Shown: positions 42,338-53,334, numbered from the stretch's first letter. The stretch is 64,000 nucleotides of DNA from Fusarium oxysporum f. sp. lycopersici 4287 (GCF_000149955.1 NC_030987.1:4149190-4213189), one strand, 5' to 3'. Made by a program: numbers and translations. The notes: generated by a model not told the origin, from the sequence alone.

Positions 42338-43528
42338 ATGGCACCTGAACTCGAGCGACGCACCCTTGCTGAAGCCTTCGAAGGCCTCGAGATTCCATCT
42401 TCCCGAGCTCAGCACCAGACTGACTCTAACCTCGGGCACTCTATTCGTCTTATGCTCTCATCGAGTCTCCGTGGCAACGGTTCGATCCGTATTCGTTCAG
42501 CACCGAGCAAGGGATCGACATTGCTACTTACGCAAGACGACGGTCATTACGAGGACGATGCTGAAGATGAGGGTCATCCCGATGAAGACAACATCGAATT
42601 GAAGAACTACCTCGACGACATCGCAGATGCTCTTAAGAAGCAGAAGTCAAAGAATGACTCCAAGATTGCTGCAACCTTCAACGAGAGACTGTCGCAGATG
42701 GTCTACGGCTCAAACATGATAGAGATGGTCGGCAGTGGTCTGGATATCACAGTCAAGCTTTGTCAACGCATTTTCGAAGGACAAGATGTGGACGATGCAG
42801 AGATCAACGATCGCGACCCAATCTACCAAGCTCTCCGAATGGACCTTGTGAGCAAGAACAAGTCTAGTGGACACAAAGACGTGCTCCGAAGCCGACGCGA
42901 GATCATCCAGCATGCAAAGGCTGCGTACTACATGATGAACGAAGTCGCCATCAAGGGAAAGGATCTATCTGAAGAGATCATTCTGGAAACCCACCGCCTC
43001 TTGACGTATAAAATCGACAGTCCGGATAAGATTCCCTGGAGCGAATATGGTGGCAGCTACCGAACTTGTCCCGTTCAGCGAGGCTTTCACTCTTTCCCAC
43101 ACCAAGCTGGGGTCCCGAAGGCGGTACGCGACCTGACTGACTCCCTCAAGGCCGATATCGCAACAGCAGAGGCGAGCGGAGAGATTGACCCTGTGGCTCT
43201 AGCAGCCAAATACTGCCACAAGTTCGTCAACATTCACCCCTTCCTTGATGGAAACAGCAGGACAAGCCGTCTTATCTTGAATACCATTCTCCTCAAGTAT
43301 GGAGGTTGCTTTGTCTGGCTTGGGATGGATTCAAAGGACCGGGGCGAGTACATGAGGATCTCAGCGGAAGGATTCTCCGCTGAGGCCATGGATATGCAGC
43401 GGGAGGACATGGATGATCTACCAGAGGACTTCAAGCCAAAACATCACAAGAAACTCGCCACATTCACTCTGAAGCATGCTCGGGACACAATGACCAAGGT
43501 CCTTCGAACATTGAAACGAAAGGATTAG
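42338..43528 (+). CDS. Fic-domain protein (putative AMP/phosphate transferase)
   Basis: 396 residues from ATG 42338, chosen because the upstream frame has no ATG and this one sits in ACCATGG. Fic enzymes usually transfer AMP from ATP to a target side chain. The catalytic motif is HPFLDGNSR at His300, fitting HPFx(D/E)GN(G/K)R with Ser instead of the usual Gly. An N-terminal helix has S125-x-x-x-E129 (SNMIEMVG), resembling the class II inhibitory motif (S/T)xxxE(G/N) but lacking the final Gly/Asn. The region between (YRTCPVQRGFHSFP) matches the pre-Fic flap. The N-terminal third is disordered, with an acidic patch (DEGHPDEDN). The 3' end is tandemly duplicated downstream. Confidence 0.88.
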   Translation: MAPELERRTLAEAFEGLEIPSSRAQHQTDSNLGHSIRLMLSSSLRGNGSIRIRSAPSKGSTLLLTQDDGHYEDDAEDEGHPDEDNIELKNYLDDIADALKKQKSKNDSKIAATFNERLSQMVYGSNMIEMVGSGLDITVKLCQRIFEGQDVDDAEINDRDPIYQALRMDLVSKNKSSGHKDVLRSRREIIQHAKAAYYMMNEVAIKGKDLSEEIILETHRLLTYKIDSPDKIPWSEYGGSYRTCPVQRGFHSFPHQAGVPKAVRDLTDSLKADIATAEASGEIDPVALAAKYCHKFVNIHPFLDGNSRTSRLILNTILLKYGGCFVWLGMDSKDRGEYMRISAEGFSAEAMDMQREDMDDLPEDFKPKHHKKLATFTLKHARDTMTKVLRTLKRKD

Positions 43529-43770
43529 AGTCACTCCAGTTGAGAGCAGAAACGGGAGAGACGGTAGATGGTACATGCTCGGTGGACGATGCACGATGCG
43601 CAAGGTCCTTTGTACATCGAAGCGGAAGGAATAGGTAGCTCAGAGTCACTCCAGTCAAGATAAAAGACAAAGGATGCTAGCACGGTGCACGAGGTCATCC
43701 GTATATTGAAGCGGGAGGAATGACTAGCATGGAGTCGCCCTTCAGGGAGATAGCCACTTATTAGGGAGAC
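43475..43770 (+). repeat. Three-copy 99-bp tandem repeat of the Fic 3' end
   Basis: Units start at 43475, 43574 and about 43673, exactly 99 bp apart. Unit 1 contains the last codons of the Fic gene and its stop (KVLRTLKRKD-stop). Units 2 and 3 keep a related reading (KVLCTSKRKE-stop, EVIRILKREE-stop) followed by a similar GAGTC-CTCCAGT stretch. The copies have diverged by substitutions and small indels. Confidence 0.8.
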
Positions 43771-44302
43771 CTAGCTAAATCGTATACCTACCACTAAGCC
43801 TGCTTGTTCAATCGATGAGTGACTAATCTATATGTAGTGTGTCAGCTAGCAGTAAAAGAAGGAATTAGCTTTTCTAAGTCCTTCAAACTTATTTTGATTT
43901 AGAATACAATTATAAAAGATTATCTGAAATTATCTAAACTACACGGAAACTATACCGGCAATATTTTATGCTATATCAGGAGTATTATCTTGTCAGATAG
44001 CGTCATGAGCTCAGCCTTATGCAGGAGTGTGGCACAATCAAATATGCATTCTGCTATCCAAAGGAAGCATGGCTTATTAAATTGATAACGAAGACGTCAC
44101 AACTACGATCCCCTGGTTCGTATCTCGATGAGAAATTGGCGGTTGTGGAGTTGGAGGTCAGTCATATCATCCTCCCACGATAAAGACTCTCTGTACCGAA
44201 CCTGAAGCTATATCCTTAATCTACTCTTGAAGAGCAATACAGTCTCATATTGCATATCCAAATTTGTCTACCAATCTCCGATCCCTTCATTCGCTCAACA
44301 TC
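43771..44302. other. Intergenic region, 0.5 kb
   Basis: AT-rich; promoter of the GNAT gene. Nothing else recognised. Confidence 0.4.
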
Positions 44303-45036
44303 ATGGGCGGAGGTCCAATTAGTCCATCATCAAAACTTATCCCCGGCGCCCCTCTCACTCTTCGCCGCGCAACTATAGATGACTTGGACGACATAACCTG
44401 GATATGCGTAAATGGCTCCCCCGATGATCCAGGTACCGATTACAGATTCCCATACCGTGATAAATACCCAGAGGACTTCTGGAAGTGGACAAGAATCGAG
44501 CACGAGGAATTATTCGAACGACCTGATAAACTAGTCATCCTTGTAGTCACAGCACCTGTGCTTGATAATGGAGAAGTAGTCCATCAGCCTGTTTCTTACG
44601 GGGTATGGGACTTGAAAGTCACAAGCGATTTCATACCAGGAGGTGCGTATCGCCCTCCGTCTCAAACTCTCTAACAATCACAGACCACGGTATTAATGAG
44701 CGTCGCGACGTAAACAAAAAGCACATGGAAGCCTACGCCAAAGCCCTCCCAGCCGGCCTCAAAAAGTACTTCAAGCAATTCGGTTCAGAGCAAATTCCTT
44801 TATGGGAGGTCGTTACACATCCTGACTTTCGAAGGAGGGGAGCAGCTAGTATGATATGCGAATGGGGACAGAAAGAAGCAGATAAGGATGGGAAGAGTTT
44901 AAGTTTGTTGGCTACGCCTATGGGGAAGGGATTGTATTCTAGGTTGGGGTATCATGTTCTGGGGAGTGTTGTTGTGCAGGTTGTGGGGGAGGAGGAGAGG
45001 CTTGTTGTTGATGCTATGGTTAAACACAATAAGTGA
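44303..45036 (+). CDS. GNAT-family N-acetyltransferase
   Basis: Exons 44303-44642 and 44684-45036 (intron donor gtgcgt, branch CTAAC, acceptor cag), 230 residues. Start at ATG 44303 (MGGGPISPSSKL); the frame upstream lacks an ATG. GNAT features: LTLRRATIDDLDDI at the first strand/helix; a long central region; the acetyl-CoA loop HPDFRRRGAASMIC (R/Q-x-x-G-x-G/A type); and SLLATPMGKGLYSRLGY near the C-terminus. Acetyl-CoA-dependent acyl transfer is expected; the substrate is unknown. No partner genes nearby. Confidence 0.85.
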
Positions 45037-47019
45037 GTTTGAGGGGGATACTGGCCAGGAATAGGGCTTGACATGGAATTTTAGTATGAGTGCCACATTA
45101 GGAATGTATGAAATTAGCCAAGTCCTCTGAATGACTTTTCAGCGCTTGTAACCAGTCGAGGGGGTGGTAGGCCCGAGACTCTGAATCAGGGGTCGATAAC
45201 AAACTAATCGAAACAGCCTACTAAATTTATTCTAATCCGTCCAAGTGTTCTTGTCCTCTAGGATTAAGGTCTTCGGTCTTGTGCCATACCTTGCCTAGTT
45301 GTCGAGAACATACTTCTACCCAGCACAGATCCTCTCGGTCAAACAAAGGTCCATTCTTACCCAGCACACCGGCTCAATGCAACGTCGAACAAGATTAGCA
45401 AAAACATCACCTTCCAATACATGTGCTTCCTATTCCCTGAAACTCTTCCCCGGATCTGCATTGTGATCAACAACAGGAGCATCAGATCATGCACAATAGT
45501 GATACTACTAAAGAAAGTAAACTCACGACGAGTCATGCTCGAATAACATCACAAGAATCTGCTTGTATTCACATGTTGACATGTCAAACTCATGTTTGCT
45601 TTAACTATTTCCTACAGAGATCATCGACTCCGCATGTCGTGAGGGACCGAGCATGATGATCTTCGGCTCGTCCTCGCTCAGACCATTGCTAGTAAGCAAT
45701 AGTGTCAGAACCGGTTCCTGGGAAGCGGACGACCGTTCCGATCGTGAGCTAAATGGAATGAAGCTGAAACGAAGAGCGGAATGTAGATCTTTTTTAAGAG
45801 GGCGGACGACGCTAGGGACAAGCCACGGATAACGGTAGACTAATAGGATGGAAGCATTCCCGGTAGACACTGTTTCCGGGATCGGACGCTGCAGGTGAGT
45901 GGTTTTTCGAAGTTCCCCTAAACAATGACTTTGTACTGTGGATTCATTGTCGTCGATCACGGTACCATAACGCCACAGAGGAATTGAACAATAAGAAAGG
46001 CGTTTTCGAGAAGCTATCTGCACATAATACCCAGGGCTTTGACTCATATTGCTTTTTCCTCTTCACACGTGAATTTTCTTCATGCACTCCATTTGACACG
46101 AGGCTGCACATCAATTTAGATGCTAAAATTACCTACAAGGTTTCTTCAAGCCATGTCGTGTAACAATCCTTGTAATGATCCTCGCAAAGGTCCCAACATA
46201 CCGAGAGCTGAAGAAATCGCGGGGAAGTAGTATGAGGTTGAAGTGGCTGAATCAAGTGCTCTGTATAGCTTCCTGTTTGGCTGTAGTGATCAGCAGAGGA
46301 TTCTTAGCTTGGCTCAGCGTTGAGGACTGATTTGATATGATATTATCAGATTTAGACAGAAGGATATAGAGGAGGGTTCAAGTCCTGGGAGTGGTAAGCG
46401 AGATATCCTTCACAAAGCCCAGATTCAGAGATTTGATGCCACCATAACTCCCAGTAACACCATCACCGCATTATCATACCGCTCAATAGAGTTCTTCCAG
46501 AAATCTCAACCAGATCATCAGGGATAAAACTCTCTCACCACTTGATCATCACAATGTCCTTCAGCACCAATAACCAAGCAGACGATGCAAGCCTCACACG
46601 GCATATTCCCCACTAACCCCAGAATCCACAATGATCTACAACAGTCCACTTAGCGCAAACTTTACCTCTCTCCCAATGCCATGGGATCAGCCCTGTCGAG
46701 TAATGAATTCGCACGAGATCAGCACGGGACCTGACTCGTCTTTTCGATTCCGATTCGTAAGAGTTTGCGATGAGGCCTAGGTTCTTACAGTAGTCTATAC
46801 GGCACAGGCTCCGTGCTCAGACCGTTTTGTTCCCATTTATTACGTAGCGGTCAAAGAAGCTTGTAAGACTAATAAGCTGTAGGGTTTTAAAGACATGGGA
46901 AACTTGGATGATGCATGTTGAAAAGTCTTATTTGTCTCCTTTCTTATTCTATATCTCCCCATGTTTCCCTCTCAGAAGTAAATGGTCTACCATTCCTTTA
47001 CGGAGAATAGCTCACAGCC
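45037..47019. other. Gene-poor interval, 2.0 kb
   Basis: Contains one doubtful ORF (45601-46047, minus). The rest is non-coding, with no RNA gene I can support. Confidence 0.4.
45601..46047 (-). CDS. Doubtful 148-residue hypothetical ORF
   Basis: ATG-initiated frame (MSQSPGYYVQIASRKRLSYC) with no recognised domain, signal peptide or membrane segment. It is the only frame of this length in the interval. Composition (Ser-, Leu- and Arg-rich) does not distinguish it from chance. Listed only so that it is not lost. Confidence 0.2.
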   Translation of the reverse strand: MSQSPGYYVQIASRKRLSYCSIPLWRYGTVIDDNESTVQSHCLGELRKTTHLQRPIPETVSTGNASILLVYRYPWLVPSVVRPLKKDLHSALRFSFIPFSSRSERSSASQEPVLTLLLTSNGLSEDEPKIIMLGPSRHAESMISVGNS

Positions 47020-48150
47020 ATGGCCGACAACGGCTTTGGATCAGGCCTCGAAGGCATATCCCAGACCACAATAACCGTCGTTCTCGTCTTCCTCGCCATA
47101 TCGCTCTACAACGTCATTGAGCTCAACTTCATCATCTTTGGGACCTTCAAGCGTCACTCCGGTCTCTACTTCTGGTCATTCCTCGTTTCAACTTGGGGAA
47201 TCGCCGTGTACTGCTGTGGTTTCTTCATTAAATATTACGCCTCTTCAGCTCTGGGGTATCTCGCCTCGACGTTCATCTCAGTAGGATGGGTAGCCATGGT
47301 GTCGGGCCAGTCGCTCGTGCTTTGGTCAAGACTACATCTTGTTCTGAGGAATAGATTCAGGTTGAAGGCGGTGTTGTATATGATCATCATTAATGGCGTT
47401 CTTATGCATGGAGCTGTTATTCCTATGATCTACGGCTCTTTTTCACCAAATACAGATATGTGGAAACAGCCATACTCCATTATGGAGAAGATCCAAGTCA
47501 CCGTCTTCTTCATACAAGAGATTATCATTTCATGCTTCTACATCTACGAAACAGTCAAGATGATGCGTCTGGAACGCACAATGGGCAACAAGCGTGGAAG
47601 TCGTCGTCTAATGAACCATCTCGTCTACGTCAACATCCTCATCATTCTTCTCGACATCACCATCCTAGGCCTTGAGTACGCCGATCAATACCAGTACCAA
47701 ACATCATACAAAGCCTTTGTGTACAGCACAAAACTCAAGCTAGAATTCACTATTCTCAACCGTCTCGTTGAGATGACTACGGGCAACAAGGATGCTAGCT
47801 CTGGGCCACGGAGTCACACCGCTGGTACGACGACAGGAAACAAGACGAATATCGCTCTTGATACGTTCATCAGCAATACTGTTGACAAGCCCCCCGGTGA
47901 TATATCGTATAGAGCTTATGTCATGGGTGGTGATGAACGACAGACTCCTCGACAAACACCTAGGGATGATGAAGTTGTCATGACTACAGAGGTCATCGTT
48001 CAACGGGAAGAGCGAGAAGATGATGGTATGAGTATGGGCGGAAAGTCATCCGCTGAATCTACGATTGGGACGTCAAAGGGGCATCACTATGAAAGTGAGG
48101 GATTATCGAAATCCTCGTCAGAATTACATCTAGCGACGCGAGGCTTTTAA
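47020..48150 (+). CDS. Seven-TM fungal membrane protein (DUF7703-like)
   Basis: 376 residues, single exon, ATG in CAGCCATGG context. About seven hydrophobic segments in residues 15-245, starting with ITVVLVFLAISLYNVIEL and including SFLVSTWGIAVYCCGFFI and VYVNILIILLDITILGLEY. The polar loops SRLHLVL and FYIYETVKMMRL fit Pezizomycotina-specific integral membrane proteins of the DUF7703 type. The C-terminal 130 residues are soluble, Ser/Thr/Asp-rich, with a TPRQTPRDDE repeat. The 7-TM layout recalls GPCR-like fungal proteins, but no ligand or G-protein motif is visible. Confidence 0.8.
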   Translation: MADNGFGSGLEGISQTTITVVLVFLAISLYNVIELNFIIFGTFKRHSGLYFWSFLVSTWGIAVYCCGFFIKYYASSALGYLASTFISVGWVAMVSGQSLVLWSRLHLVLRNRFRLKAVLYMIIINGVLMHGAVIPMIYGSFSPNTDMWKQPYSIMEKIQVTVFFIQEIIISCFYIYETVKMMRLERTMGNKRGSRRLMNHLVYVNILIILLDITILGLEYADQYQYQTSYKAFVYSTKLKLEFTILNRLVEMTTGNKDASSGPRSHTAGTTTGNKTNIALDTFISNTVDKPPGDISYRAYVMGGDERQTPRQTPRDDEVVMTTEVIVQREEREDDGMSMGGKSSAESTIGTSKGHHYESEGLSKSSSELHLATRGF

Positions 48151-49072
48151 TCAGGACAAGGACGTCACGACTATTCAACGCAGTATTTTCTTCATATACA
48201 CATTATCACATATACCCGGTGTTTAGAAACCACAACACTACATATTTTCTACAATAAATACATACACTCATCTTCAACACAACAATATATGACTGTTTTC
48301 ATTCTCAAAGGGATGAGTAATGGCGGCAACGTTCATTCCAAGCCACTTACCCGCTGCCGGGATTCGGCGTTGGAAGTTTGCGTCAGCCAAACTCTGTTCA
48401 GTTAAGTTTTGTACTAAACCTCGTGTCATTTATTTCCGTGGAGAATTGCAAACATGGGAATTTGGAGTTTGGCGGTGTCATGACTCTGACTGCGACGTTG
48501 TAGCTTTGGCTAGTCGGGGAATTTTGTAGAGGTTGGTACGTGGATATGTAGTGTACTTTATTTTAGAAGGTGGCTAACTTTATTATTACTACTATGCTCA
48601 GGGTTCAGGTACATAAGTGTTAGAGAAGGCAGCTGGTGGAGTTAATGAAGAACTCAGATGGTGAAGAGCATCTGATGGTTTCTGGCTCAGTAGATGCTCA
48701 GATTGAAGCCATTGTTTCGCGCTTGTTCAGTACAATCGAGGCTATGATTACCTTGTTCGTCTTGAGTAGAATGGTATCCTGCCTGACGGAACATATTCGT
48801 GGGGACATTTCTTTGTCTGGCTTGAGGCTCTCATTGTTCAGTCTGAACAGTGAGCTTCACACAACAGCACAACATGCAAGTGAACTCAGTGACCGTTCAT
48901 GGAAGCATTGTCCCACACAATATCAAAATTGAGCAATACACGAGCATCAAAGAAGCAGCGTCTCTCATAAATATGTATTTAAAACTCAAAGTGCATCTCT
49001 CAATCTCATTCATCACCATCCTCACCACCACAGCGCCATTCAGATATTTCCCCCCAATATCTGATAGCAAAC
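48151..49072. other. Intergenic region, 0.9 kb
   Basis: Promoter of the amidoligase gene. Nothing else recognised. Confidence 0.4.
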
Positions 49073-50287
49073 ATGACTTCCTACCAAAACATCACCTTCG
49101 GAGTCGAGCTGGAACTCATGACCCCCTTACCCGACTCCTACCGCATGTGGCGCTTCATCTCCCCCTCAGCAGCATCCCGTTTCAACATGGCAGACCTCCT
49201 CGCAAAGCGAACCTCTCTCCCCATCGCAGCGCAATGCTGTCATCCTCCAGATGACAGATGCACTATTTGCGCTACGGTCCCCAAGGACAACCAATTCAGC
49301 GGTGACTGCGTACTGCAATTCCCAGAGATACTGTCTTGTGGAGAAATCGTCTCGGAGCGTTGTTTTATATTCAAGACTGAGTTTCTTGAACTCGCTCATC
49401 CGTTGAGTAAAGAGCGAATGTGGGATGGTGTGGAGATAACGACTCCTGTTTTTCACTCTGGTGAGTTGGACTCTGGACTTGCTACTATGAACACTGCTCT
49501 AACGAACCTTAGACAGCTGGATCTTCAAATCTCTGCTGATGATTCATGCGGGATGCATGTCCACATTGGTGTTGAAACAGGCATGACCATTCTTCTCGCC
49601 CAAAAGATCGCCACCCTCGTTATCCTTCTCGAGAACACTCTCCTTCTCCGTCTCGTCGCGCCTCCACGCTGGAAAAGTGGTTTCTCAATGCCAATCTGCG
49701 AAAACTCATCTTTGGCAATGGACATGGACCTTCACAAGTCCCTCGAAGACCCTACCACACTCAATCAGCATGTTCCTTGTATGGATGCTATGAAACCAGG
49801 CAAGTGGAACAACTGGTATCCCCAGCACATTTACAAGATGCTCTACGGCGTATGGGGCAGCACTATCCTCGCTGATCTCAGTCTGCGCCTCAAAAAAGCA
49901 CGTGTTCATCGGTGCGGCTTCGCAATGTCTTTGCGAGATCACAATGTAAGTGTTTCAGACCGTGGAGAGAATCTTGAAGGGTCTCCTACGACTGTGGAGT
50001 TTAGATACTCGCAGATGACGTTCGATCACGAGCTTTTGAGGAACTGGACCGAGATTCTGGCGAGGATTGTTGTCATTGCACAGGCCGATGCGGAGGAGTT
50101 TAAGAGCTGCGTTGGGAAGATTATCAGCATCAATGGGAGGGATGATAAGGATGTTTGGAAGGGTTTGATGATGGATGTTCTTGGGCTGGGACATCGTGTT
50201 CCGCAGTGGGAGGAGCAGTTGAAGCGTTTTGAGAAGGGTGAGTATGTTTCTCATCTTGATGAACAACTTCTACTTAAGTCTCTTTGA
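49073..50287 (+). CDS. Putative amidoligase (COOH-NH2 ligase family)
   Basis: 404 residues, single exon. The opening ITFGVELELMTP and the later CGMHVHIGVE are the hallmarks of the amidoligase_2 family, ATP-grasp-like enzymes predicted to join a carboxylate to an amine, as gamma-glutamylcysteine ligases do. EITTPVF matches the conserved Glu strand, and TVEFRYSQMTFD the C-terminal R-x-x-x-F-type strand. An extra cysteine-rich loop (CCHPPDDRCTIC and two further Cys before CFIF) sits in the nucleotide-binding half, possibly metal-binding (inference). Product and substrate are unknown. No peptide-precursor or transporter gene is adjacent; the catalase beside it has its own promoter. Confidence 0.82.
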   Translation: MTSYQNITFGVELELMTPLPDSYRMWRFISPSAASRFNMADLLAKRTSLPIAAQCCHPPDDRCTICATVPKDNQFSGDCVLQFPEILSCGEIVSERCFIFKTEFLELAHPLSKERMWDGVEITTPVFHSGELDSGLATMNTALTNLRQLDLQISADDSCGMHVHIGVETGMTILLAQKIATLVILLENTLLLRLVAPPRWKSGFSMPICENSSLAMDMDLHKSLEDPTTLNQHVPCMDAMKPGKWNNWYPQHIYKMLYGVWGSTILADLSLRLKKARVHRCGFAMSLRDHNVSVSDRGENLEGSPTTVEFRYSQMTFDHELLRNWTEILARIVVIAQADAEEFKSCVGKIISINGRDDKDVWKGLMMDVLGLGHRVPQWEEQLKRFEKGEYVSHLDEQLLLKSL

Positions 50288-51027
50288 GTGCTAACCTGCA
50301 GCGTGAGCCGGGTTTGTCTTTTACAGCTGGCTGTTGATTTGGGAGTTCAGGTAAGTCAAAGGTAAGACAACTAACAAACAGGTGGTGGTTTACGGAATTT
50401 AAGAATATGGGTAAGAGAAAATTAATAATAGAAATGCAATTCTTTCGCATATTTACAATTGACATCGTCAATTGAAATAAAATGAAGTCTCATCAAGGGG
50501 TACAGGGTACGTTGACGACATCACGATCTTAGAATGTAACCCACCCACGAGCCTAAGATCTCAGATCTAGCTTGGCAAATGCTTGACAGATAAAATATCC
50601 ATAAAAACATCTTCAACAAATCCTTCGACCCAATTTTCTCATGATATTCCCTATCTCCCTATAAACCCTCACTTATCACTGTCCACATCCCGAGATGTCA
50701 GTATAAATCGTCCATGGTTGACGTGGCTGTCATGATGTCATGTCTCAAAGCAGGGCATCATGAACATCCAGATAAGCCAATCATCGTGATTTGAATGGTA
50801 ATCGACAATTTTCGATCCCTTGATACTCAAGCCTTGTTCACCGCGTCATAGACAGAATTTACCAATTACGAAGACCGGATCTCGATGGGAGGCTGGATGG
50901 ATGACAGGATGAACTATCCGGGGAAATGTGGCTTGTATATAAAAGTGACCTCCATCATGAACTACCACAGTGAAGCCCTATGACTTCGTCACCTTGAAGA
51001 TATAGAAGTTCACGATAATCAGTCAAA
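50288..51027. other. Intergenic region, 0.74 kb
   Basis: Promoter of the catalase gene. A TATATAAAA lies at about 50936-50944, about 85 bp before the ATG. Nothing else recognised. Confidence 0.45.
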
Positions 51028-52865
51028 ATGGCGCCTTCAGCAACAGACACCTCCTTCGCAGCCCACGTAGCAAGCCAATTCCAATCCTACGAAACAGACC
51101 GTCAAGCCTCATCCAAAGAAACCCTCTACACCACCTCCAACGGCGTCCCCATCGCCCATCCATATGAAACCCAACGAGCCGGTGAAAACGGGCCCCTTCT
51201 CCTACAAGACTTCCACCTGATCGATCTCCTCTCACACTTTGACCGCGAGCGTATTCCCGAGCGTGTTGTTCACGCAAAGGGAAGTGGTGCGCATGGTTAT
51301 TTTGAGTGTACGGACCCGCTGGATGATTTGTGCCTGGCGGATATCCTGTCGGAGAAGGGGAAGAGATGTTCTGTTAGTATGAGGTTTTCGACGGTGGGTG
51401 GTGAGTCGGGATCGCATGATATGGCGAGAGATCCGAGGGGGTTTTCGGTTAAGATGAGGACTGATGAGGGTGTAAGTGAATTCGTCATACAGTTGTGGTG
51501 AGATGCTGATTTGTGCAGAATTGGGATATGGTCTTCAACAACACGCCTGTCTTCTTTTTGAGAGACCCGGCCAAGTTCCCTCACTTCATCCACACCCAGA
51601 AGCGAGACCCAAGTAAGTTTATTTATAATTTAATTAATGGGTATGATTATGGAGCTAACAAATAAGGCACTCATCTCACTCATGCCGACGATTCATTCAT
51701 GTTCTGGGACTACCTCTCCCAGAACCCCGAATCAATCCACCAAGTCATGATCCTAATGGGTGACAGGGGGATTCCGAAGAATTACAGACAAATGCATGGT
51801 TATAGCGGTCACACCTTCAAGCTTATCAACAAGGCTGGCGAGTGGGTTTACTGTCAAATTCACCTCAAGTCGATGCAGGGTGTCGACTTTGTCACCCAGG
51901 AAGAGTCAGCTGACTACTCCCCTGATCACTCGCAAAAGGATTTGTATGAAGCTATCCAGAATGGAGATTATCCTAAATGGACTCTTGAAGTTCAGACTAT
52001 GACTGCCAAGGAAGCTGAGGAGTTGTGGGAGAAGCAAAAGATCAACGTCTTTGACCTCACGCATGTCTGGCCTCAGAAGCAATTCCCTCGCCGCAAGGTC
52101 GGAGAGTTCACACTCAACGAGAACGCAATCAACTACTTTGCGGAAGTTGAGCAGATTGCTTTCAATCCTTCTCATCTTCCTCCCGGTGTCGAGCCATCGG
52201 CCGATCCCGTTCTTCAATCCCGGTTGTTCTCTTATCCGGATACCCATCGCCATCGTCTCGGTGTAAATTACCAGCAATTGCCTGTCAACGCAACACGCAC
52301 AGGGTATCAATTCGGTAACTTCCAGCGTGACGGCCAAATGACATTCTATAACCAGGGTGCACGACCGAATTATCTTTCCTCCATTGATCCTATCAAATTC
52401 CGCTCCCGCGCTGTGGATCTAGATAAGACTCATGGACATTTCACTGGGGAAGCTATCACATTCCTCACCGAAATCCGACCAGAGGACTTCAACGCCCCTC
52501 GCGCACTTTGGCGAAACGTATTTGATGAGCCTGCGAGAGAGAGGTTCATCAACAATGTGACCGGCAAGATGAAGCTGTGTAAGCAGGAGGAGCCGTTGAA
52601 GCGACAGATTGCCATCTTCCGTGAAGTTGATCCTGAGATTGCGGAGAGATTGGAGAAGTCAACCGGTATCAAAGGATACGATGGAATTTCTAACATGGCA
52701 TTTAATGGCACGCACAATGGTATGGCTTCTGATGGGAAGAACAAGCTTGCGAATGGAATTGTGGACAAGAATAAAAGTCCTGCTGCACGCCAAGGTGCTC
52801 CTGGTTCTGGGGCCCATGGCAGTTTGGTGACAAACGGAAAGTCGAACGGTGTAAATGGACATTAA
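51028..52865 (+). CDS. Small-subunit monofunctional haem catalase
   Basis: Exons 51028-51471, 51519-51612 and 51667-52865 (578 residues). Dismutates hydrogen peroxide. Catalytic His in [15 protein letters not shown], distal-side Asn in [19 protein letters not shown], and the proximal haem Tyr in [14 protein letters not shown] are all present. It lacks the flavodoxin-like domain of large-subunit catalases. The C-terminal 70 residues are Gly/Asn-rich and end NGH, so there is no peroxisomal PTS1. No signal peptide; a cytosolic location is expected. Introns use GT-AG with the frame preserved. Confidence 0.95.
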
Positions 52866-52986
52866 ATAGTTTTCAATAACGTCAGTAACATCCTCCCTCA
52901 ACAAATCTCATCCCAAATCCATCTTCCGTGCCCTCCGTATCCTCCTCCGTCTTCCGCTCCGAACCTCCTCCGTGTGGGGCCGTCTT

Positions 52987-53334
52987 CTACTTCCCCTCCT
53001 CCTTCCCCTCCGCCCTAGGAGCCTGCCAACTACAGCTCGGCGGCGCACACGTCTCAGCACACTTGACACACGCCAGTTCACTCTTCCTGAAGCTCCCCTT
53101 GATGATCCTCTTGTCGTCAAACGCATATCTCGGACAGTGCATCGTGGGGCCCGCGTTCCGCCCAAACAGCCGTCGCTGGTAGTCGCACGCCGAACCCAGG
53201 TCGTCCACCGCGTAGAACATGTCGATGTAGTGGAAGGCCTCGCCGCCGATGATGGCGCGGCCGCGGGTCATTTGGGGGCACTCGGGGCCTTTGGCGCAGC
53301 AGCATACCATGCGTTGGAAGGAGTATGTGCACAT
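52987..53334 (-). CDS. Small cysteine-rich protein, unknown family
   Basis: 115 residues, intronless, from ATG 53334. No signal peptide; starts MCTYSFQRMVCCCAKG and has 10 or more Cys, arranged as a CCC cluster, single Cys in the middle and a C-terminal CVKCAETC. The spacing suggests metal binding rather than secretion. A TATATAAAA on the same strand at 53436-53444 supports a real gene. Converges on the catalase 3' end. I recognise no domain. Confidence 0.6.
   Translation of the reverse strand: MCTYSFQRMVCCCAKGPECPQMTRGRAIIGGEAFHYIDMFYAVDDLGSACDYQRRLFGRNAGPTMHCPRYAFDDKRIIKGSFRKSELACVKCAETCAPPSCSWQAPRAEGKEEGK

Noticed and set aside
46340..46400. B-box-like GGTTCAAGTCC with an A-box-like TGGCTCAGCG upstream, resembling a tRNA gene
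   Set aside because: The T-arm bases do not pair and the box spacing is too long, and no acceptor stem can be formed.
42000..53000. Fic, GNAT, amidoligase and catalase as a biosynthetic cluster
   Set aside because: Each has its own long intergenic region, and no precursor peptide, backbone enzyme or pathway transporter accompanies them; proximity alone is not evidence.
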